Source: Arthonia radiata (Eukaryota; Ascomycota; Arthoniomycetes; Arthoniales; Arthoniaceae). Taken from it: a DNA stretch of 64,000 nt. The notes under the pieces are model-generated. The model was not told the DNA's origin. It did not search any database and saw nothing but the letters and a program-made list of their open reading frames with translations. The stretch lies in assembly GCA_002989075.1 (NCBI GenBank), contig PSQN01000004.1:1922001-1986000 (forward strand), in the 5' to 3' direction. Below are positions 10,851-23,235 of the stretch, one piece after another. The translations under genes were made by a program, and so were the position numbers. Position 1 is the stretch's first letter, and each line of letters opens with the position of its first letter.

Positions 10851-12706
10851 ATGGAGAGCGAAAACAGACCTCGCCCACGTCAGCTTCGAGCTTTGATCTT
10901 GTGCTTCGATGGCACAGGAAATAAGTTTGGCGGCAACTCCGGCGACTCCAATATCATCAAGATTTTTTCGATGATAGACAGACAAAGCTCCAAAATCCAC
11001 AGCTACTACCAACCCGGGATTGGGACCTACATCGAAGACAGCGCTTTATCCAAAACTAGTCGACTGGCTCGACTGCGATCATGGTATATGAAAGCTAAAG
11101 ACCAGGCCGTTGGCACCAGCTTCGACCGCCACGTGATGGGCGGGTATGAGTTCTTGATGGAGAATTACAAGGCAGGAGATGATTTATACTTCTTTGGCTT
11201 CAGTCGTGGAGGTACGTCCGAGGCCCAAGTCGCCCATGTCTTCATAACTTACCAGGGAACAGCTTATATAGCCCGCTTCCTCGCCCAGATGCTGGATGCA
11301 GTGGGTTTGCTGAGTAAAGGCAACGATCAAATGATGCGCTTCGCATGGAAAGCGTTCGCTGAGTGGCAAACGCGCCTTGACGAAACCGAAGAACAAAAGA
11401 GGAAAAAGAAAGAGACTTACGAGTTCATGCGTGCTTTTCGAGAGACGTTCTCACGACCCGTTCGGCGCATCAGATTCCTTGGTTTGTTTGATACTGTGGT
11501 AGGTTTCATGCCTCCCCTCTACTGCCTGTGTTGAGCTGGCAGAAGCTTATACTCGTCCTACAGAATAGCGTTCCGCGCTTCGAAACCGCGTGGCTGAAGC
11601 GCACGAGGTATCCCTACACAGCAAAAAGCTCAGCGAAGGTGATCAGACATGCTGTTGCTATCGATGAGCGGCGAGCAAAGTTCAGACAAAACTTGATATC
11701 GCAGAAGAAAGTCGAATCATCGTCGCAAGTGCTCAAAAAAGAACAGAGCGAGGCGCGCAAGACCAATGGTCACGAGGAAAAAGACGATCGTGCATTTTTC
11801 CCGCCACAACGCAGTAACACCGCTGACCTACGATTCAAGCCAACAAGACGCAACGCTCTAATTCCGCCAACATCGAAAGCTGTCTCGCGTCGCCCATCCG
11901 CAACGTCAATAAACTCTACGACGGTTATGCAAGAGCCCTTGAATGCCGAGGAATACAATGGCGACGATGATGACGACGACGACGAGATTGCACAGCAAGA
12001 CCTCCAAGAAGTATGGTTTCCAGGTTGCCATGCTGACATCGGCGGGGGTTGGCCACAAGAGCCTGGCCTGGAGGCGGGCCTGAGTTACGCGCCACTGCTC
12101 TGGATGGTTCGGGAGGCACACAAAGCTGGCATGCCTTTCGACGAGAGAAGGCTGCATGATGCCAGCTACCTGCTGGATGATGTTGAGCCGGAACCATGTT
12201 CGACGTCTGACGCGTCTGATCTTGTGCCTGAGATTCGTATTGAAGCCGAACAAGATGATGGTCCGAATGACAGCTGGACGGCAGGCCACGAGCTCCTTCA
12301 CATTGCGAGCACACGCGGTATGATTCATGACTCTTTAAAGCTTGGTCGTGGCACACCACAAAGCGGAGTCCTTGCGTGGCGGGCCATGGAGTACCTTCCG
12401 TTTCGCAGGATGGATCTGAGACCAAACGGCACCTGGGAACCGATTAGATGGCCGTTGCCATGTGGCGAGACGCGTGACATTCCCAACGATGCGTGGATAC
12501 ATTCGACGGCACTGAAGCGAATGCACGCTGACGACACGTACCGGCCTGGGAATCTGATCATTGGGGGTGGCGGGCGAGGTGTAAGAGTAGCTCCTGAGAG
12601 CTACGGTAAAGGTAGCTGGGAAATCTTGCGCGAACAGGGAAATCCAGTGGGTGAGGTGTTGATCCGGGCGAGGTCTAAGAATGGGGAGGTGGTCAATGGG
12701 TCGTGA
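10851..12706 (+). CDS. DUF2235 (Tle1-like) alpha/beta-hydrolase domain protein
   Basis: This family has an alpha/beta-hydrolase fold shared with bacterial Tle1 phospholipases. The substrate in fungi is unknown. Exons are 10851-11211, 11263-11498 and 11564-12706 (579 aa). The N-terminus carries LCFDGTGN, the family signature. Splicing of the 51-nt first intron rebuilds the nucleophile elbow GFSRGAYIAR with Ser118. LGLFDTV (acidic residue) ends exon 2. The late motif FPGCHADIGGGW supplies the candidate catalytic His/Asp region. A low-complexity poly-Asp run (DDDDDDD) and a basic insert separate these two parts. The first intron length is a multiple of three, so the unspliced frame stays open. 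There is no signal peptide, so a cytosolic location is likely. Confidence 0.85.
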
Positions 12707-13038
12707 GGGGCTTTCTGCGCGTATGATGGAAGGAGTAACAGCCCATGGCGATGGTGCTCAGTGCGTTTGAAGGCAGTCCTGCATGTGCTGCTCTCAATGT
12801 GAACCCATTTGCCGTGGCCGCAGATTGCGATGTAGTAAAGAAGGACAGGACTAGTGTGATCAGATCCAGGCTTGGCGCCAAGGATACGTACGAATTTGTC
12901 TCGTCACACTTTAACGATCATTACTCCTTGCAATAATAATGTGAGATACTGCTGATGTCAGTAGCCTTGCTGGAGCTAGCCACACTCCAAAATCATAGCC
13001 CTGTCAAACATCAGCGCTGGCCCTAGGATCTTGTGGTC
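12707..13038. other. Short intergenic region, no gene seen
   Basis: About 330 bases separate two same-strand genes. There are no supported ORFs. It likely holds the terminator of the DUF2235 gene and the promoter of the SGT1 gene. Confidence 0.4.
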
Positions 13039-14799
13039 ATGGCAGATTTCCCGAGACCCGGCGAGGAAGGATTCACGTCCTTTCCACAGCACGCTGCCGA
13101 TGATGTTATCTCCTACCAAGTCTTTCTTCCGAATCAGAATGACAAGTCATCAAGACTGACACGGTTACGAGAAGTTCTCAAGACCGCTCAAGGTCTGGAA
13201 AGCGGGCTGTTGAGTGACTACGTCTGGCATCGGGAGAGCTTCAGCATCCATCTTTCCAACGAGGAGCCTCAGCTTCATTTGGTCGGAAGAGTGGAGTTCG
13301 GAGACTCTCTCGCTGATGAATGGGCTATCGTTTATCTGATGCGGGAGCTTAGTCGAAAGTGTGATGATTGCTGGATTTGCTTGCGCGATCAGGATGGCCA
13401 GTTTCTCTTGATCGAAGCTGCAAACGCTCTGCCAAAGTGGATCGAGCCAGATATTGCATCTCATCGAGTGTGGCTTAACAACGGACGGCTACTGATCTTG
13501 CCCCCTTCCTTGGAGCGTCCCACTGATCTCAATACATCTCCCACAGAGGTAAGCCTTGTGAGCGCCCTTGAATTCGTCGGCCGAAGCCCCAAACATCTCA
13601 TACATTCGCCCATGATAGAGGCTGAAGCGTTCTTCCGGCTCGAGAAATACCCTAAGCAGATTCAAGATTCATTGCACACCGGTAAAGTGGTCGTACCTAG
13701 AAAGCTTGCTTATATTACACACTCTGCTCCTGCTTCTATTAGCGCAGCTGTCGAAGCGTTTTGTACGAGCCGTCAGAGATTGGAACCGGCTGTAAGAGGT
13801 CTTCAGTGCCAACGCTTCCCTATGGAGGATCTCGTGAGGATGAGCGTGACTTTCAATCGAACGAGCTTTGCGCAGTTAAAGAGTCAGCATTTGGAGCCAT
13901 TGGCGTGGGATAATGACCGGGGAGAGGATCACGGCTGGAACACGTCTCAATTAGAGGTTGGCATGAAGGTGAGTCTCGGCTACGAAGCGCTGACCGTGAA
14001 TCCGGCATTTGAAAAAGACCAAGTCACCAGAACTGTCAATGTCCTCTTCAGTGACATTGAAGATGATGGCGAGACGCTGTCCACGGACGAGGAGATCTCG
14101 AGATGGTCGCAACGAGAAGATAGGGAAGACTGGCTTGATGTGGACTTCGAACACTTCGAAAAGGAGCTTTCTGGCCAAGCCAAGCCGTCTACGAAGCCGA
14201 GCTTCAAAGATGACAACGCCCAAGATACGCTAGAAAAACTAGTCGCACAGTTTCAAAATCTTCTTCAGAACGATGCTGAGGCTGACACAGAGGCTGCCCA
14301 TTTTGGTGGCGACTCAGATAGTGAAGAGGAACAACATAGCTCTGATGAGGACCAGGTGGCGTCCTTCAATGAGGAAGAATTTCAGAATAGCATGAACGAA
14401 ATGATGGGCATTCCTAAAGCCGGCACCGACAACGTGCGGCAAGCGCAGCATCCCCGAGTTCACGAGATTGAAACAGAAGAAGACGACGCCGGTGAAGCAA
14501 GCGTAGATGACGTTCAGCAGATGAGCGTTGACGACATTCAGCAGATGATGCATCAGATACAGGTCGAGCTTCAAGACGAAGGCGCGCTCGATCCCAACGA
14601 CCCAGATGCTCTCAGAAACGCCTTCATGCCCGATGATAACGACACTGGCAGCGAAGACCCTCGCTACTCACTGGCCAAGGGATTTTTGAGCAGTATCAGG
14701 TCGCAAGGAGATGTGGCTGGCTCGGGTGGTCATACAGCGCAATCTGTGAAGCCATCGAGACCCAGGAAAGAGTCGAACAGCGACAGGGTGTCAGCGTGA
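13039..14799 (+). CDS. SGT1/ecdysoneless (ECD) family protein
   Basis: This single-exon gene of 586 aa is read from the ATG at 13039. Its homologues (S. pombe Sgt1, animal Ecdysoneless) are linked to transcription regulation, pre-mRNA splicing and cell-cycle progress in nucleus and cytosol. The N-terminal half shows the conserved family blocks: a DVISYQVF start, DEWAIVYLMRELS, CWICLRDQDGQFLLIEAA, LPKWIEP, and NRVW-like HRVWLNNGRLLILPP. The C-terminal third is strongly acidic (multiple EE/DD runs and the repeated unit DDVQQMSVDDIQQM), typical of ECD acidic tails that bind partners. Length is within the family range. It is not the unrelated co-chaperone also called Sgt1. Confidence 0.9.
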   Translation: MADFPRPGEEGFTSFPQHAADDVISYQVFLPNQNDKSSRLTRLREVLKTAQGLESGLLSDYVWHRESFSIHLSNEEPQLHLVGRVEFGDSLADEWAIVYLMRELSRKCDDCWICLRDQDGQFLLIEAANALPKWIEPDIASHRVWLNNGRLLILPPSLERPTDLNTSPTEVSLVSALEFVGRSPKHLIHSPMIEAEAFFRLEKYPKQIQDSLHTGKVVVPRKLAYITHSAPASISAAVEAFCTSRQRLEPAVRGLQCQRFPMEDLVRMSVTFNRTSFAQLKSQHLEPLAWDNDRGEDHGWNTSQLEVGMKVSLGYEALTVNPAFEKDQVTRTVNVLFSDIEDDGETLSTDEEISRWSQREDREDWLDVDFEHFEKELSGQAKPSTKPSFKDDNAQDTLEKLVAQFQNLLQNDAEADTEAAHFGGDSDSEEEQHSSDEDQVASFNEEEFQNSMNEMMGIPKAGTDNVRQAQHPRVHEIETEEDDAGEASVDDVQQMSVDDIQQMMHQIQVELQDEGALDPNDPDALRNAFMPDDNDTGSEDPRYSLAKGFLSSIRSQGDVAGSGGHTAQSVKPSRPRKESNSDRVSA

Positions 14800-15813
14800 C
14801 GGCAATGGTGAGGCGGGGTTGGAAGATCTCGAGATGATGTTCTCGCTTATTCCAAGGCTGGAAAAGCCCGCACACATTGCACATGAGTAACAATGCCTCA
14901 TCGCCGAAGTGCTTGCACTGGATTCAGAATCGACGGATGTGGAGATATCTTGTGCCTTCAATGGACCAAGCAGACTATTGAGCGGTCTATGCACGTACGA
15001 ACTTTCCATGTTTCGCTCACGTTGCGAAATGAGACGCCCTCGTCAGTCCGAGCCGCTGCATTCCACGTTTGCATTCTGAGCTTCACGGTCTGCATCTTTT
15101 GGTCTCCGTGCAGGAGATGTCAAGCCATCCAAGTACAGCTCCGTGAGAGCGGGTTGAAACAAGATTATGAGCGATAGACCTCCCTCCAAGAGCGAAGTAA
15201 GGCGTTGTAGTTCGCAGCAACTGCGGCCGTTTGCGCGAGGCAGTACTGACAACTAGATCAGTCTTGACGTCCATGGCCCATAATCTGAGGACGATGAGGC
15301 AGGATGAAGCTACCCAGCGCGGCTATCAATGCCCCTGCAACACAGCACGATCTCACGAGTTTCCCACCGCTGCGGCCGGGCTCAAGTGATGACAAACAGG
15401 CCGGCTAGACCCAGCAGAACATTTTTAGAATTAAGAACGCTGTGGAAGACGGATCGAATACATCGGTGCATACGCGAATACGCCCCCTTCCATCCTTGCC
15501 AATTGTCTGCTTGGACTTCACGCGCTTGCCTCAGTCTTCTGTGTATGGAGGCATGCTGCAAACAAAACTGTTAGATGCGCACCTCATCTTGACAGGATGG
15601 AGAAAATTGCAAGCATAGAGCTGCAGGGCGATCCCGGGTGGCGTGCCTCGTATGAGCAAATAATTTTGCCCGGTAGGTAGAAGAATGGGCCACGGTCGAC
15701 GATCATGCTCTGTCATTCAACACATAGCTCAACATTAACACCGTGGTATCATATCGCACCTCCACTTCCGCTGACAACTCGCCTCTAAAGCCCCGTGTTC
15801 AGTCCTCGCTTTT
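14800..15813. other. Convergent intergenic region, no gene seen
   Basis: About 1 kb lies between the stops of the SGT1 (+) and Kap121 (-) genes. Short ORFs are present on both strands, none with family resemblance or paired splice signals. There is no repeat or RNA gene that I can support. Confidence 0.4.
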
Positions 15814-18800
15814 CTATCCAACCACCTCCGCACACTTTCTCCTCGTGTTCTCCTCCATCCCCTCAATCGCCGTCCGCATCTCCACGCCACCACCTTGGCC
15901 CATCGCAACCCCATACAGCCGCCTCAACGTCGCCTGCGCCCGCACCATCTGCTGCCCTTGGATTACCTCGCCCGCCAGCGCCTCCGCGATATCCTTGACC
16001 AACTTCGGCGCCCGACTCCAGCAGGCCTCGAAGTTGCCCTCTACCAGCTCCGCCAGGTAGCCGTACGCCCACGGCGCCGCCTCGTCGTCGTTCGTTACCG
16101 GCAATGTACCTAACCAAGCTTCTGCGATCTGCTGCATGTTGTTAATGCTGATGCCGTATTTCGGGCAGTACATCATAACCTTTGCAATAGCGGCGCTGGC
16201 ATTTTCTGTGGCGTAGACATGCTCTTCTTGTCGCGCGACGTCGCCTTCACATGAGCTGAAGAGGTCCGGTAACTTGGAGACGGCGTATGCTGGCCATGGC
16301 GTGTTGCCGCCTCCGTACTGTGCGGCTACGCCAATGCCGTAGCAGGCTGCTTGCCTATTCGCCGCATTGGGGTCTTTGACACCGGCGTCAAGGGCGGGTC
16401 GGATATAGCCGTCCATGAATTCGACCGTGGAGGAACCGGGCCAGAATTCGAGCGCGTCGTCATAGATGCAGAGGGACCATTGTCGCATCGTGGGTTCTGT
16501 AGGCTCGTTGGAAAACTGTGTGTAGAAAGGTAGGAGTTTCCGCCAGTAAGGGATGAAAGCGGTCTTTTGGTATCGGGACATGTTGTGGAAGGCTTTGTTC
16601 ATGTCGGAGAGAAGGGCGGCGTCGTCTTCAATGGCGAGCACCATGTCTTCTGAATCCTCGTCTTCATTCTCCCACTCTGCGTCTACGGATGACGCGCCGT
16701 TTGTGGTAGGCTTATCCGCGCCACGCTCCTCGGCACGGTCTTTAACGCGAAGTTGATAGTCCTCGAGGGCGATCTTAGCGCCGTCGATGAAGCGCTGCAT
16801 GTGCTCTTCCGTTAGGCAACCTTCGCCCATGACTTCGAGGCATTCATAGAAGCATTCGTAGATCTCCGCGAGGTTTTCGACTTGTGGCTCCTCTTTCAGT
16901 GCATCTAGAACCTTGTCGATCGTGCGCGTCCAAAGGTCGACAGTGGCGGGATCTTGCACACCGTGTGAATCTTTAAAGGCATTGAGGAGCTTGGGAATGG
17001 CAGTAGCAGCGGCAGCGCGGACTGGGTCGTGGAAGAAGAAGGTGAGGGATTGGAGAACGACCTCATCCATAAGCTGCAAGACGTAGGGTTCGAAAGCACC
17101 AGCGAGGTTTTGAGCGTAGACGCTGATGAGTTCAATGGCCGTATGCTTGTCGTCCATTACAGCGGTGTTGATTCGGATGAATTTGCCCTTCAGAGGAACC
17201 AATTCGAAGCCTTCGTCGCCTTCGTATTGCGCGGCTTCTGCCTCGTCATCAAGCATTTGGATGTCCGCTTTGGCGGATGCCATAGCCATGAGGGGCGGCA
17301 TGACTCTTGGGAGGTATGGCAGGAAGTCAATGCCCATGACACGGCACATGCGTCCCCATGAGTGAAGCAGGTAGTTGGCTTGCGGATCGTCTGCTTCAGT
17401 GATGTTGTTCTGTATTGCATCCAAAATCTGCATCATCGTCATTGCGTCTTGGCCCATTTTGTCGCGGCCGACAGCGAGAGCTATTAGAGTAGCGCATTCC
17501 ATGGCTTTTGATTTGAGCAATCTTGTCTCCTTTTCTTGTGGTGCTTGGAGAGCTGAGATTAGTAGGGGCATCAAGACATCGTAGTACTGCGAGAACGCAG
17601 CCTCAGCGGAGTCTGCGACTGTTGCAATGGTCGAGAGTGCTTGCTCTTGGACATACTTCTCGGGGCGCTGTAGGAGGGCATGGAGGCGCGTGAGCAGGTC
17701 AGGAAGGAAGGGTTGTAGTACTTCGCTATCAGCCTCTTCGCAGAAGTTGACCAGAGCAGCTGCGGCATGGGATTGAACTCGCGGTTCGTGGGCTTCCAGC
17801 ACTTTTGTGAGTGCGGGCACCACTCGCTGCGAGTACTTCTCTTGCATAGTCCCTGCAAAATCAGTGCTCATCTGACCAAGCGCATTGCAGCCAGCCCATC
17901 GTACACGAGGATGGACGTCACCCAAGGCTGGCATGATGAGATCCAGAACTCGATCGAGCTGCTGCTCCATCAGCTCCTTGCACCCTTCTGAGATTGCAGA
18001 AATGGCCATGAGCGCGGCGTGCTTCTCCTGCCACGAGGAAGAGTTGAGCATTTTTGGCATCCATTCGAACGTCGGTGGGAGGAGAGTCGGGCCGCCAAGC
18101 TTGTTGGCTAAACGATCCATCGTTTGCTCACCCGCGACGTGATTAGCGTCGCTCTCGTCTTGGTCGAGGTCTTCTGCCTCATTCCAAGCCGAAGCGTCCT
18201 CATCACCCACACCGACGTCAGTCATCAATGCCAAACATTGCATCACCATCTCCGTTGTATAGCTAGAGTCTTTCTTGCACATGGCGGGCGCGTTGTCCGC
18301 AAAGGTTGCCATCAGCTCGAGCGCGTTCTGTCGAACGGTGTCGCCTAGCTCCTTATCTTTTATCACGCCGACCGAGAAGGTAACGAGATCGTGGAAATGG
18401 TCTTTGAACATCTTGGGGGCAAACTCCGCCAGGACAATGACCGCCAAGAGCGCGCGTGTCAGATTCTCCTCGTCGCTCGAGTTGCGCACTGTCGGCAAAA
18501 TGGACAGAATCTCGGGAACGAGATAGTGATACTTCTTCTGCGCATTCTTGTTGAGCTGCTCGAAGAATGCAGCGAAAGCCTCCATGGCGGCAAGACGAAC
18601 CTGCAGTGTTGTCAGCGCAGTCGCTGGAGCCGTGACTCTTCGCGATGTATCATACTGAGACATCTGCATCCTTGAAACCTTGTTGGAAAACTCCCATGAC
18701 CGCCTGCTCGTGTTCTTTCTCAATGATCTCAGGCGTTGTTGCAAACACTCTGAATGCAGCTGAGCGTTGACCAGAGTCGGTGGATCGAGAGAGGTTGCTG

Positions 18801-19378
18801 AGCGCCATCAACAGCTCATTCCAGCTTTGACCTGTTTCGTATGGGATGTGTCAGTCGCTGCGACAATGCCTTGCAAGCTCGTGGACCTATCATACCCAAA
18901 TCTGTATACTGCCTTGCGATCTCCGCCACCGCATCGCCAATCTTGTCCCGCACATTGTTGAGTTGCTCCTGCTGGAGACATTCGAGCATCTTTGATCTGG
19001 TGACGTTTTTTGTCGTCTCAGAAAGCGTACGATAGAGCTCGACCGTGGCGTCCTCATTATCGTCGGTCTTGATCTTCTTGTTCTTATTCGACATGCGTCG
19101 GAAGAGGACCGCTGCGAACGTTCGCATCTAAACCGGAAATGGAGGTCAGGGGTGAAGCCGCGGTACAATATGCATGGTCGACTCACAGCGGGGTCTGGAG
19201 AGCGTTGGACCTGCTCGGAAAGGCCAACAAGCAACGCATCTGGCTGCGCTTCGAACCACTGGGTGTTGAGCACGGTTTCGGCGTCACTGCGCAGAACATT
19301 GTCCGGGTTCTGCAACGCTTGCAGTAGCTGTGACAGCTGCGCAGCTTTTGCGTCGTCACCGAGAATGGACTGAGCCAT
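15814..19378 (-). CDS. kap121: Importin beta family karyopherin, Kap121/Pse1 (importin-5)
   Basis: This nuclear import receptor is made of stacked HEAT repeats that bind RanGTP, cargo signals and FG nucleoporins. Exons are 19187-19378, 18896-19127, 18656-18831 and 15814-18600 (1128 aa). The N-terminus shows the importin-beta N domain (PDNVLRSDAETVLN, RTFAAVLFRRMS). HEAT helices follow with typical turns (LELMATFADNAPAM, QEKHAALMAISAISEGCKE, HPRVRWAGCNALGQMSTDF). An acidic stretch after residue 250 (DEDASAWNEAEDLDQDESD) is like the acidic loop of Kap121. The introns are 59, 64 and 55 nt, and all restore frame within conserved text. Importin-4 or other Kap paralogues are less likely given the whole-length match to Kap121/importin-5. 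Confidence 0.9.
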
Positions 19379-20394
19379 GTGGAAGAAACTTCCGAAATGT
19401 TCGAAACGGGCTGCTAAAGGAAAGGTGCGCGCTTTCGCGCATGCAGACGCGTTAGGAGCGCAGTGTCGGACAAATTACGCGCTTGAATCGGCTTAAAAAT
19501 AGCTAAGACGCGAACGCAGATGAGCGTTGAATGGAGACGTAGTGAGAGTGGGGAGTAACGGTAGCAGACAATGAAGACGTGTTTTGAAGAAGCCTCTCTA
19601 GCAAAATTATTTAGGCCAAAGTAACAGCCCCGACTTGATTGGCTGAAAAGGATTGGGCGACTAGAGACGCTAGCGGTAATAAGGCTGAGCCAAGGATCAC
19701 CTCTTTGGCCCCCTCCTCCCTCTGCGACGACAACTGCTCTCGCACTCTCTCCTTCGAACTGCCATCTGGCCTCACTGCACTTGATCTGGAATCAGACCTG
19801 CCCGTTGCTATATTCCTTCGCAAGGTCATGACACATCCTTGTCACTAAACAGGATGCAAGTGTCTGTGATGCCTATCCGAGACTATCGTACATGTGCTCC
19901 TGACGGTCTCTACAGTCAACGAGTTCGTTCACCAAGACCGAGTGTAATCGACGATGGTGCTCGGGGTGTCTGCTTCTCCGTAAGGCAATTTGGCGGAATC
20001 TCGTGCGCTGTGCACGGATTGTAGGCTTTCTCGCAACACGTCAGCAAAACTTGTAATCGGCGTCATTGATGAAGCATATGACTGAGTCGACTCGCAATGG
20101 GCAAGGTAAGCCTTGCTCGAGCACTTTGGATGCTTGCATGCTGCAAATTAAATGTCGATCTGTCGTTTGTTGCTACGCCACCACATCCCAGCCGCTCTGT
20201 CTCTTCCAGAAAAGATTTCTTTTCCGCATCTTTCTTCGTCGGTTGCCACACTGCTTGAGCTACATTGTCGACCCAGCTTCGATTGTGGCTGCCCATCTTT
20301 TCGAATATGCTGTCTTGATCGTCTCAAGACATTCATTGATCCACAACCTTGTGTATCTTAGTAAATTGCCAGGCGACTTAACAGCCACGACGAT
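19379..20394. other. Intergenic region upstream of Kap121, no gene seen
   Basis: About 1 kb. It should hold the Kap121 promoter (-). ORFs of 60-116 codons occur on both strands but show no family features and no start or splice support. Confidence 0.4.
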
Positions 20395-20993
20395 ATGTTG
20401 CACCTCCCCGGTTTGAAGGATCTTGGTCGTCCAAAAACGAGACCTCACGAGATTCAGCTACATGATGTGAGTGGAGTTGGCTACGAGGAGAAATTGTCCA
20501 TACTTGGCTCTGGAACCGTTCGAGAGCTTGACGAGCTGCATGTTACTCGCATCCCAGCAGTATATGAAGCGCAGCATCAGGTCATCATGGGGGAATTGTT
20601 GGGCAAAAAACTGGCAAAGGTCGAGCTTGTGTACGTACCACACTGGCTTGTCCACCACCCTGCTTGGACTTCTGTGCTTCACTAACTATACGTAGTGATA
20701 TCGGTACTTTTCACTTCAATCAATCCACTCCAAAAGCTGGAGCAGCGAATCACTCGACGGAGAAGGCAGTGGACTTCAGAGCTGGCGCGGTCAACTTCGT
20801 AGCTGAAGATGACAACACCACACAAGGTTATGTTGCCCTGAACAAGCACTTCCAAGATAAAACCACTATTGGTTTTCGGGATGACGATACAGGACATCGG
20901 CAACAGAGCGACTACAGATTCCAGGCAGATCAGGGTGCGCCTGCGAGTGTCAAGCATCACCACTTTCATTTCCGGAGCAGGCCCAAACTCTGA
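20395..20993 (+). CDS. Unrecognised two-exon gene
   Basis: I do not recognise this product. Exons are 20395-20630 and 20696-20993. The 65-nt intron has a strong donor (GTACGT), a CTAAC branch sequence and a TACGTAG acceptor, and it joins the two open frames in phase (KVELV then DIGTFHFNQ). This is the main evidence that it is a gene. The predicted 177-aa protein is hydrophilic, with no signal peptide or membrane helix, a D/N/Q-rich middle (EDDNTTQGY) and a His/Phe-rich end (KHHHFHF). Antisense ORFs overlap but lack comparable splice support. Upstream exons cannot be ruled out. Confidence 0.45.
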
Positions 20994-22165
20994 CGACGGC
21001 CTGACCGGCGTGAGACCACGCAGAAAATCTCGTTCTGAAAGCATAAGTTTACAAATTGCCAATCATGTCCTCGGTGGAAATAGCAGAGCCACGGCGACTA
21101 CACCGATCAAACCACTTTTACGCGAAGCGGCGTGAACAACATGCCCCCAGAACGAAATCTGAGCAGTCGGAAGCAAGATGCACTCGTCAGAAACGGCTGT
21201 GTTGAGGCGGCCTGTCACGGGTGGAAGCAGTTGGTAGTCGCGGAATGATTTTACAGGCACACAGACCTGTAAACAGGTGCGCAGCTTCGTGTCGCTCGTG
21301 TCGCAAGAGACTGTCGGGTTCAAGCTAGCTCATTGATCAAAGCCCTCAGGTACGGAATTTAGGAGTACAAGCAGCAAGTCGTAAATCTGCTTTCTAACAA
21401 CAGTCTCAAAGAGTCGCGTCCCGCGTGGCCGGGATTCATTCCATCAGCAAACGCAATGAAAAGGGTTCCGTGCGCTTCTGGTCAGTAAACTCTGAACATC
21501 AGAAGCGCATGCCGGATTCAATTGGGAAACAATCGGTAAATAATTGCAAACCGAACGAGCCCACCATCAGATCGAATCTGCAATCAAAACGCTCACAGGC
21601 AGAAGCCAGTCCATTACCTTTGCGTTCTGCACACAGGCCTGGTGAGCTGCGGCGAACTCACTCAATGGAACAATAATGTTTTCGTCACATTACCGCACAG
21701 CCACGTACCATGAGTACTCAGTCTTGTTGCATGAATCTCCAGAGCATGACCATGCCGTACAAGTTCTTTCAAAAAGGCAGCCATCATTCCAGTTTCCGGC
21801 GGAAGCAAGATACGACCCGTGACAGCACAGGCAGAGGCAGAAATGCACCGAAGACGGGCATTTGGATTTATCTACCACGTATAGAAAGCAGCTTCCAGCG
21901 CTTGGTACATGACACCTCAGCAGAGACGTTCAGTCACCTGTCTATCATCTCGCTAACTCGCTCCACGTTCGTGTTGTCGTTCCCGTTCAGCAAGGACCAT
22001 CGCCAATGCGGCTATTGTGAGCCTAGAAGCCTTGTATAACCACGTCGACTACTTCATCAGTTGGAAGTTCTCGGCAGATACTGCGGCTATTCAACGTTAT
22101 TGCAGCCAGCCCAGGTTGAACACGAATTCAGATACACAACATCAAAGAGGATAACGGCATCGAAG
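20994..22165. other. Gene-poor region
   Basis: About 1.2 kb. Several ORFs of 60-110 codons occur on both strands, but none is supported by composition, splice signals or family resemblance. It is not obviously AT-rich or repeat-derived. Confidence 0.35.
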
Positions 22166-22588
22166 ATGCTCGAAGTCGTGTACGAAATGATGAATTATCC
22201 AGACCAAGACACAGAAAGCCGGGTCATCATCGATTGTAGAAGATGCCTGATCGAGATCAAAGACGAGTATCTATCCGTCTTGCACAAGTTGCAGGACATA
22301 CTCAGAACTCAAACACTATCTGTAGGCAACGTGTACAGTTTCAGGCCCCACCTTCTTGAGTTCACGCCCAGCAGAAGTCATCACAGACACATACAATGTG
22401 ACCTGCTGTGTTACATGATGTCGCTGAAGAGGCGCGCATCGGACCCTAGGGTGAACCTGTACAGCAGTAGAGCTGGAACGTGGTTCGAGCCGGAAGACCC
22501 GACGAGGAGACCGTATCCAGACGTTGTGCAGTATTGGTGTATACAGCTCGAGCATGAGGCTGCTGTGAGACCAGAAGGTCAGCGATGA
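22166..22588 (+). CDS. Small protein of an unnamed DCxxC family, copy A
   Basis: The function is unknown. The frame is read from the ATG at 22166 (140 aa) and is open further upstream without another ATG, so the start is uncertain. A DCRRC motif is followed by a predicted amphipathic helix (EYLSVLHKLQDI), an aromatic LLEFTP segment, a His pair and a basic helix end (MSLKRR). The same order of motifs occurs in the two ORFs downstream at 23236 and 24322, on the same strand and at about 1-kb spacing. I therefore treat the three as diverged tandem paralogues. There is no signal peptide. It could also be a degenerating copy. Confidence 0.45.
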   Translation: MLEVVYEMMNYPDQDTESRVIIDCRRCLIEIKDEYLSVLHKLQDILRTQTLSVGNVYSFRPHLLEFTPSRSHHRHIQCDLLCYMMSLKRRASDPRVNLYSSRAGTWFEPEDPTRRPYPDVVQYWCIQLEHEAAVRPEGQR

Positions 22589-23235
22589 TCGTTGTTGCTT
22601 ACACTTTGTCCGAGGGCTTTCTTACTTGTGCCACACTGTCACTTTACGATTGCCCCGCCGATCTTTTTAGCGGTACACTATCCAAGCTGAGCGCATTATG
22701 GCTACAAGCTGAAGCACAGCTGTACCTGCCAGCTCATGATGATTGTGTGACGATGCATGTCGAGGAACGCAAATTAGCAGAAACCTGTCGATGAAGTCGT
22801 TGCCTCGATCTGCATTGTGCAGATAGCATACCTCTCTCACGCTGCGCTCAGATTGATGGCGGAGCAAGAACTGGATGCAAATCCGATACCTCGATTCACA
22901 ATGGTGCGACCAGGTCTACGAGCTTACGAATCGGGATTATTGTGCGACAAAACGATCCGTGCCGATTGCAGACCGTGACGCGAGTTGATCAGTAAGCAAC
23001 ACGTCACCTGCAATTCCAAAAAGCTCGAGACATCAGCTTTGGACTAATTGAACCTGGGAATGACCTTTCTGTCCGCTCATGCTTGTTCCTCCCATGCTTT
23101 GGTTATCACCGAGCAGATTTTTCCTTTTTGGCGCCTGTTTGAGATTACTCACCTGGGCTCGCTTTCAGCAAGACTCGCTGCGTGTCACCTGGGATCAATT
23201 AAGCTTCAACAGAGGTATAGGCACGCGTGGCTCAA
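22589..23235. other. Spacer between small paralogues A and B
   Basis: About 650 bases. I see no supported gene. It is probably promoter and terminator sequence. Confidence 0.35.
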
